This document shows positions 59,009 through 64,000 of a stretch of DNA of 64,000 bases, in pieces (positions within the stretch are counted from its first letter, which is position 1; each line of letters begins with the position of its first letter). The notes under the pieces are model-generated. The model was not told the origin of the DNA. It saw only the letters and a list, made by a program, of their open reading frames with translations, and searched no databases. The position numbers were made by a program, and so were the translations under genes. This stretch comes from DASRHK01 sp963776465 (GTDB taxonomy: Bacteria; Pseudomonadota; Gammaproteobacteria; Nevskiales; Nevskiaceae): positions 1,674,001 to 1,738,000 of the forward strand of contig CAVZMV010000002.1 in the NCBI GenBank assembly GCA_963776465.1. The letters are read 5' to 3'.

Positions 59009-60777
59009 CGGTCGACGTCCGCCATGACGAAGTCGATGGAGGCGATGTAGGCGATCAGGTCCGGGATCATCGCGCCGCGGATCACGGAAGGGATCTGCTG
59101 CAGGTGCGGGAACGACGGCGTGCGGATGCGCGTGCGGTAGCTCATCGTGCTGCCGTCGGAGACCAGGTAATAGCTGTTGATGCCCTTGGTGGCTTCGATC
59201 GACAGGCTGGCCTCGTCGGCCGGGATCACCGGGCCCCACGACACCTGCAGGAAGTGCGTGATCAGCGTCTCGATGTCGTGCAGCATCTTCTCGCGCGGCG
59301 GCGGCGTGGTCAGCGGATGGTCCGCCTTGAACGGGCCTTCCGGCATGTTGTTCAGGCACTGCTCGATGATGTTCAGCGACTGGCGGATCTCCTCGGCGCG
59401 GATCACCGCGCGGTCGTAGACGTCGCCGTTGGCTGCCAGCGGCACTTCGAACTGGAAGTTCTCGTAGCCGGAGTAGGGACGCGCCTTGCGCAGGTCGAAG
59501 TTGCAGCCGGTCGCGCGCAGGCCCGGGCCGGTGACGCCCCACTCCAGCGCCTGCGCGGTGTCGTACTTGGCCACGCCCCTGGAGCGCGCCACCAGGATGG
59601 CGTTCTTCAGCGCCGCTTTCTCGTACTCGTTCATGCGCGGACGCAGCCAGTCGATGAACTGGCGCACCTTCACGTCCCAGCCGCGCGGCAGATCTGCGGC
59701 AACGCCGCCGATGCGGTACCACGCCGGGTGCATGCGGAACCCGGTGACGGCCTCGACCACGTCGTAGGCCTTCTGCCGGTCGACGAACATGAAGAACACC
59801 GGCGACATCGCGCCGACGTCCTGCGCGTAGGTCCCGTAGAACAGCAGGTGCGACATGATTCGGAAGAACTCCGCCATCATCACGCGGATCACCTTGGCGC
59901 GGTCCGGCACGGTGATGCCGGCGAGCTTCTCCACCGTCATCACGTAGGGCAGGTTGTTCATCACCCCGCCCAGGTAGTCGATGCGGTCGGTGTAGGGGAT
60001 GAACGTGTGCCAGGACTGGCGCTCGCCCATCTTCTCGGCGCCGCGATGGTGGTAGCCGATGTCGGGCACGCAGTCGACGATCTCCTCGCCGTCGAGCTGC
60101 AGCACGATGCGGAAGGCGCCGTGCGCGGAAGGGTGGTTGGGCCCGAGGTTCAGGAACATGAAGTCGTGCTCGGGCGTCGAGCGCTGCATGCCCCATTCCT
60201 CGGGCTTGAACAGCAGCGCCTCCTGGTCCAGGTCCTGGCGCATCTGGTCGAGCATGAACGGGTCGAACTCGGTCGCGCGCGCCGGGTAGTCCTTGCGCAA
60301 GGGGTGACCCTCCCAGCGCGGCGGCAGCATGATCCGGCGCAGGTTCGGATGCCCGGTGAAGACGATGCCGAACATGTCCCAGACTTCGCGCTCGTACCAG
60401 TTGGCGTTGGCGTAGATCGGGATGATCGTCGGCAGCGACGGCTTGTCGCCGACCAGCGCGACCTTCAGGCGCAGGTCTTCGTTGCGGTCGATGGAGAGCA
60501 GCTGGTAGACGACGGTGAAGTCGGCTTTCGGCTGCCCTTCGCGATGCTTGCGCAGGCGCTCGTCGATCGCCGTCAGGTCGTAGAGCATCTTGTACGGCTT
60601 GGCGACCTGGTTCTTCAGGTACCGCAGCACGTCGCCGAGCTTCTCGACCCCGACCCACAAGGTCGGCATGCCGTCGGCGGTCTGCTGGCGCACGAAGCTG
60701 CTCTCGCCGAAGCGCCCGAACAGGCTGCGCACGATCTCGTGCGTGGCGCCGGTGGAGAGTGCGACGTCGTCGGCCAT
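59005..60777 (-). CDS. nuoCD: NADH-quinone oxidoreductase, fused subunits C and D
   Basis: 590-residue fusion of the 30-kDa-like C domain (about residues 1-175, with NANWYEREVWDMFGIVFTGH and LRRIMLPPRWEGHPLRKDYP) and the 49-kDa-like D domain (from about 200). The D part contains FLNLGPNHPSAHGAFRIVLQ, DIGYHHRGAEKMGE and DFVMADVDR at the end, lining the quinone site. The fusion is typical of E. coli and other gammaproteobacteria and is a taxonomic clue. It lies 9 bases after nuoB. Confidence 0.97.
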   Translation of the reverse strand: MADDVALSTGATHEIVRSLFGRFGESSFVRQQTADGMPTLWVGVEKLGDVLRYLKNQVAKPYKMLYDLTAIDERLRKHREGQPKADFTVVYQLLSIDRNEDLRLKVALVGDKPSLPTIIPIYANANWYEREVWDMFGIVFTGHPNLRRIMLPPRWEGHPLRKDYPARATEFDPFMLDQMRQDLDQEALLFKPEEWGMQRSTPEHDFMFLNLGPNHPSAHGAFRIVLQLDGEEIVDCVPDIGYHHRGAEKMGERQSWHTFIPYTDRIDYLGGVMNNLPYVMTVEKLAGITVPDRAKVIRVMMAEFFRIMSHLLFYGTYAQDVGAMSPVFFMFVDRQKAYDVVEAVTGFRMHPAWYRIGGVAADLPRGWDVKVRQFIDWLRPRMNEYEKAALKNAILVARSRGVAKYDTAQALEWGVTGPGLRATGCNFDLRKARPYSGYENFQFEVPLAANGDVYDRAVIRAEEIRQSLNIIEQCLNNMPEGPFKADHPLTTPPPREKMLHDIETLITHFLQVSWGPVIPADEASLSIEATKGINSYYLVSDGSTMSYRTRIRTPSFPHLQQIPSVIRGAMIPDLIAYIASIDFVMADVDR

Positions 60778-60786
60778 GAGACGTTC

Positions 60787-61455
60787 TTAGACGGAGTCTG
60801 GGGTGCGCAACGTCGTCTGCGCGCTACGCTCGGGACGCTTGATTTCGCGCTGCGCCGGCATCAGCGGGCGATAGACGCCCTGGTCGCCGACGACCCACGA
60901 CAGCGGGCGGCGCTCCTTGCCGATCGAGTCCTGGAGAAGATTGAGTCCCTGCAGGAACGCTTCGGGCCGCGGCGGGCAGCCGGGGATGTAGACGTCCACC
61001 GGCAGGAACTTGTCGACGCCCTGCACCACGGAATAGATGTCGTACATGCCGCCGGAATTGGCGCAGGAGCCCATCGAGATGACCCACTTGGGCTCGAGCA
61101 TCTGCTCGTAGAGGCGCTGCACCACCGGCGCCATCTTGATGAAGCAGGTGCCGGCGATGACCATGAGATCGGCCTGGCGCGGCGAGGCGCGGATCACCTC
61201 GGCGCCGAAGCGGGCGAGATCGTGCGTCGGCGTGAAGGCGGTGGCCATCTCCACGTAGCAGCAGGACAGCCCGAAGTTGTACGGCCAGATCGAGTGCTTG
61301 CGGCCCCAGTTGATCCAGTCGTGCAGCTTTCCCATCAGGATGTTCTTGTGGACCTGCCCGTCGGCCGATTCCTCCATCGGATCGGCGACCTTCTCGCGCT
61401 TCTGCATCGGATAGCGCTGCGCGTCCTTGTCGATCCTTGTCAGCGTGTATTCCAT
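60787..61455 (-). CDS. nuoB: NADH-quinone oxidoreductase subunit B
   Basis: 222-residue subunit holding cluster N2 next to quinone. Ligands: tandem cysteines in NFGLSCCYVEMA, a Cys in ISMGSCANSGGMYD and one in VYIPGCPPRPEAFLQG. Length matches E. coli NuoB (220). It lies between nuoA (13 bases) and nuoCD. Confidence 0.97.
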   Translation of the reverse strand: MEYTLTRIDKDAQRYPMQKREKVADPMEESADGQVHKNILMGKLHDWINWGRKHSIWPYNFGLSCCYVEMATAFTPTHDLARFGAEVIRASPRQADLMVIAGTCFIKMAPVVQRLYEQMLEPKWVISMGSCANSGGMYDIYSVVQGVDKFLPVDVYIPGCPPRPEAFLQGLNLLQDSIGKERRPLSWVVGDQGVYRPLMPAQREIKRPERSAQTTLRTPDSV

Positions 61456-61468
61456 GTCGTCCTTCTCG

Positions 61469-61900
61469 CTATTGAACCGCCGGCGGCACGTTGGCGTGGC
61501 CGGCCTTCCATTTCCGGCGCGACTCCGGCGCCCACTCGAGCGCGCCGATCATCCACAGGTAAACGAGGCTGGCGACCAGGATGAAGATGAAGATGCAGGC
61601 TTCGATGAAGCCGGCCCAGCCGGACTCCTTGAGGCTGATCGCCCAGGCATAGAGGAACAGCGCCTCGACGTCGAAGATCACGAAGAACATGGCGACGAGG
61701 TAGAACTTCGCCGACAGGCGCATGCGGGTGGACCCGGCGCCGACCACGCCCGACTCGAAGGGCTCGTTCTTGGCGCGGCCCCAGTCGCGGCCGCCGAGGA
61801 GGTGGGACAGGCCGAGCATCAGGCTGCAAAGGCCCAGCACGCCGCCCAAGTACACCAGGGCCGACCACGTTTGCGGCTTGAGCGCGGTCAGGAATTCCAC
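61469..61900 (-). CDS. nuoA: NADH-quinone oxidoreductase subunit A
   Basis: 143-residue three-helix subunit of complex I and first gene of the nuo operon. Signature: AKNEPFESGVVGAGSTRMRL followed by SAKFYLVAMFFVIFDVEALF and LYAWAISLKE. The C-terminal tail after the third helix is longer than in the shortest homologues. Its promoter should lie in the 125 bases shared with the divergent methyltransferase gene. Confidence 0.96.
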   Translation of the reverse strand: MEFLTALKPQTWSALVYLGGVLGLCSLMLGLSHLLGGRDWGRAKNEPFESGVVGAGSTRMRLSAKFYLVAMFFVIFDVEALFLYAWAISLKESGWAGFIEACIFIFILVASLVYLWMIGALEWAPESRRKWKAGHANVPPAVQ

Positions 61901-62025
61901 GCCTTCTTGTCTCCGCGACTTGTCTGATTGGGACGCCGCAGCGATGAATCGCGACAGCGCGCGCTTGGATGGTCGCTATGATACGCGACTGCTTTTGTCC
62001 TTGGCATCAAGAGAACTCGAAAAAA
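61901..62025. promoter_or_regulatory. Divergent control region between nuoA and the rRNA methyltransferase gene
   Basis: A near-symmetric TATGATACG at 61977-61985 gives plus-strand TATGAT and minus-strand TATCAT, which could be -10 boxes for both directions. No consensus -35 is seen at the right spacing on either strand. No hairpin or repeat is evident here. Confidence 0.35.
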
Positions 62026-63210
62026 TTGAAGGATTCCCTGCCGGTTCTGAGACTCAAGCCCCGCGAAGAACGGCGCCTGCGGATGGGCCACCTGTGGGTC
62101 TATTCCAACGAGGTCGACATTGCCCAGACGCCGCTCAAGGGGATGGCGGCCGGATCGATCTGCCGGATCGAGGAGGCGCGCGGCAAGCCGCTGGGCATCG
62201 GCTACGTCAATCCGAACACCCTGCTGTGCGCGCGCCTGCTGACCGGCAAGGGCGACGCGACGATCGACACCGACTGGCTGATCCGCCGCATCGAGTCGGC
62301 GGCGGCGCTGCGCACCCGGATCTACCCGACGCCGCACTACCGGCTGGTTTACGGCGAGTCGGACGGTTTACCCGGCCTGATCGTGGATCGCTACGGCGAC
62401 GTCCTGGTCGTGCAGCTGACCACGGCCGGCATGGAGTCTTTGAAGGCGCAGGTGCTCGAAGCCCTGCAGGCCACCATCAAGCCCAAGGGCATCCTGCTGC
62501 GCAACGACACGTCGGCGCGTGAGCTCGAAGGACTGCCTCTCTACGAAGAGATCGTCGGCGACGTTCCCGAGTCTGCCGAAGTGGTCGAGGGCGGCTGCAC
62601 GTTCGCGGCGCCGATCCGCAGCGGACAGAAGACCGGCTGGTTCTACGACCAGCGCGACAACCGCAGCCGGCTCGAGCGCTACGCCAAGGGCGCGCGCGTG
62701 CTGGACGTTTTCAGCTATGTCGGCGCCTGGGCGATCCGGGCGGGCAAGCTTGGCGCGGCGAGCGTCGCGTGCGTCGACAGCTCGGAGCCCGCTCTGCAGG
62801 CGGCACACGAGAACGCCGAGCGCAACGAAATGGAGATCGAGGCCTTCCAGGGCGAGGCGCTGGACGTGCTGAAGGCCTTGCGGTCGGAAGGACGGCAGTT
62901 CGAGATCGTGGTCGTGGATCCGCCGGCGCTGATCAAGCGACGCAAGGACTACGAGGCGGGGCTGGAGCATTACGCGACGCTCAATCGCGCGGCGATGAAC
63001 GTGCTGACGCCCGATGGCATCCTGGTGTCCTGCTCCTGCTCGCACCACATGGAAGAGGAGTCGCTGCAGCGCGTGGTGCTGCGCGAAGCGCGCCGCAACG
63101 GCCGTCGTCTACAGCTACTGGAGCGGGGAGAACAGGGTCCGGATCATCCGGTGCATCCGGCGATCCCGGAGACGCGGTACCTGAAGGCGCTGTTCTTCAG
63201 AGCCGCGTAA
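62026..63210 (+). CDS. 23S rRNA (cytosine1962-C5)-methyltransferase-like protein (RlmI family)
   Basis: 394-residue SAM-dependent RNA methyltransferase. An N-terminal PUA domain (LRLKPREERRLRMGHLWVYS) is followed by an EEHEE-type central region and the Rossmann domain. SAM motif: ARVLDVFSYVGAWAIRAGKL; motif IV: VVVDPPALIKRRKDYEAG; catalytic Cys in LVSCSCSHHMEEE. The start is probably TTG 62026 (LKDSLPVLRL), which gives the family N-terminus. ATG codons at 61969 and 61978 are at or upstream of the likely -10 box. Confidence 0.88.
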   Translation: MKDSLPVLRLKPREERRLRMGHLWVYSNEVDIAQTPLKGMAAGSICRIEEARGKPLGIGYVNPNTLLCARLLTGKGDATIDTDWLIRRIESAAALRTRIYPTPHYRLVYGESDGLPGLIVDRYGDVLVVQLTTAGMESLKAQVLEALQATIKPKGILLRNDTSARELEGLPLYEEIVGDVPESAEVVEGGCTFAAPIRSGQKTGWFYDQRDNRSRLERYAKGARVLDVFSYVGAWAIRAGKLGAASVACVDSSEPALQAAHENAERNEMEIEAFQGEALDVLKALRSEGRQFEIVVVDPPALIKRRKDYEAGLEHYATLNRAAMNVLTPDGILVSCSCSHHMEEESLQRVVLREARRNGRRLQLLERGEQGPDHPVHPAIPETRYLKALFFRAA

Positions 63211-63217
63211 CCTGCAA

Positions 63218-64000
63218 TCACTCGCACTGAGCGAATTGCACCGAGGCGTCCGTGCCGAGCCACATCACGGAATTCCTGGCAACCATGCCCTCTTCCCCAG
63301 CCCCGAGCAATCGCTTGGACCAGCGAATGCCGCGGTCGACGCTCGAGCGGATGTACATGGAACCCAGCACCTGGTGCACGATTCGGAATAGATCGCCGCC
63401 GGCCCACATCCGGGGTGCATGGTCTTCATTCGTGAGCATGCCGGTGGCCCCCGTGTCGCCCAGCTTGATGGGTGTCTCGAAAGTGGTGGCGCCATCACGG
63501 CTGATGCGTAAGTAGGCCCACCAATTGTCGGGTGTCCTATGGCGCAGATAGGCCACGTAGACCGTCTGCTCGACGGCGAAGACCGAGAACTGTCGAGCTC
63601 GTCGAGCTTCCTCATCTATCAGCTTGGGCTCCGACCAGGTCTGGCCGAAATCATCGCTTCGCCTTATGAAGCCCACTGTTAGGCCGTATGGCGTCTTCGA
63701 TGCGCGCCATACCATGTAGAGCGTTCCCGTCTTCTTGGCAAGGGCGATGATCGGCTCGCGCTCGTCGATGCCGTCGGCCGTCATGTTCACCGGCGGCGAG
63801 AACGTCTGGCCGGCATTCACGCTGAACGAGCCGAAGATTTTTAATAGACCGTCGGCGCCAAAATCGTTCCAGGCCACGAAAATCTTGCGTCCGGACATTT
63901 CGATGACCTCCTCGCCGGGGAATTTCGGCGACGGCAAGTCGGTGTAGGTGACGGTATTGCCGTAATCGGTGCTTGCGGCCACCACCATGCTGGTGCCGCT
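63218..64000 (-). CDS. BNR-repeat/sialidase-like protein (5' end beyond window)
   Basis: The frame is open to the window edge, so the N-terminus is missing; at least 260 residues are visible. Several Asp-box-like repeats are present (SVNAGQTFSPP, SDDFGQTWSEP, SRDGATTFETP, SVDRGIRWSK), the hallmark of sialidase-type beta-propellers. The catalytic residues of true sialidases cannot be judged from this part. The gene is visibly less GC-rich than its neighbours, which may mark transfer. It converges on the methyltransferase gene with a 7-base gap. Confidence 0.72.
   Translation of the reverse strand, partial: SGTSMVVAASTDYGNTVTYTDLPSPKFPGEEVIEMSGRKIFVAWNDFGADGLLKIFGSFSVNAGQTFSPPVNMTADGIDEREPIIALAKKTGTLYMVWRASKTPYGLTVGFIRRSDDFGQTWSEPKLIDEEARRARQFSVFAVEQTVYVAYLRHRTPDNWWAYLRISRDGATTFETPIKLGDTGATGMLTNEDHAPRMWAGGDLFRIVHQVLGSMYIRSSVDRGIRWSKRLLGAGEEGMVARNSVMWLGTDASVQFAQCE

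Overview
The window is GC-rich and almost fully coding, with about 58 protein genes, no rRNA or tRNA gene that I could see, no CRISPR array and no transposase. It looks like a gammaproteobacterial chromosome. The evidence is a fused nuoCD gene inside a complete 13-gene nuo operon, a ygfB-pepP-ubiH-ubiI cluster, a classical ArgA N-acetylglutamate synthase, and a tandem glycine riboswitch ahead of gcvT. The wax-ester synthase and the many secreted lipoprotein hydrolases suggest a free-living, lipid-storing lineage (for example Nevskiales- or Steroidobacter-like). That finer placement is inference only.

Layout. 1-8442: the end of an RND efflux permease, a cation diffusion facilitator, a wax-ester synthase/diacylglycerol acyltransferase, a LuxR-type regulator and an ABC-2 exporter pair. 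8460-13556: two lipoproteins (beta-propeller-like and S15-peptidase-like), a lipoprotein metallo-aminopeptidase and an MBL-fold hydrolase. 13587-22890: cysS, a small exported protein, a subtilase lipoprotein with SLH-like C-terminus, a WbuC-type cupin, tag, a dihydroorotase, rsmE and a frameshifted bioA. 22972-25602: a metzincin-type secreted protease with four FN3 repeats. 25599-33502: argA divergent from the ygfB-pepP-ubiH-ubiI-PLP deaminase operon, then a DUF350-like protein and a lytic transglycosylase. 33512-36038: a methyltransferase and an overlapping fabH-like/yceI pair. 36121-41290: the glycine cleavage operon (riboswitch, gcvT, gcvH, split gcvPA/gcvPB with tpx between them). 41315-42616: dgkA and a PfkB-family kinase. 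42617-42871: a dense array of hairpins. 42878-46863: a single-domain response regulator and a large hybrid histidine kinase. 46978-61900: nuoA-N on the minus strand. 62026 to the end: an RlmI-like rRNA methyltransferase and the 3' part of a BNR/sialidase-like gene.

The most unusual material is between genes. There are three copies of a REP-like palindrome that often supply the stop codon of the neighbouring gene. There are two copies of a larger structured repeat sharing a core starting ACAGGGACGTATT. Several intergenic spaces are filled with strings of hairpins. A 107-bp insertion flanked by an 11-bp duplication splits what was probably an overlapping ABC ATPase/permease pair. The divergent argA/ygfB genes each have a perfect TATAAT 6-7 bases before the start codon, which predicts leaderless mRNAs. 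Two otherwise intact housekeeping genes (bioA, nuoG) each carry one extra base, so sequence error must be considered.
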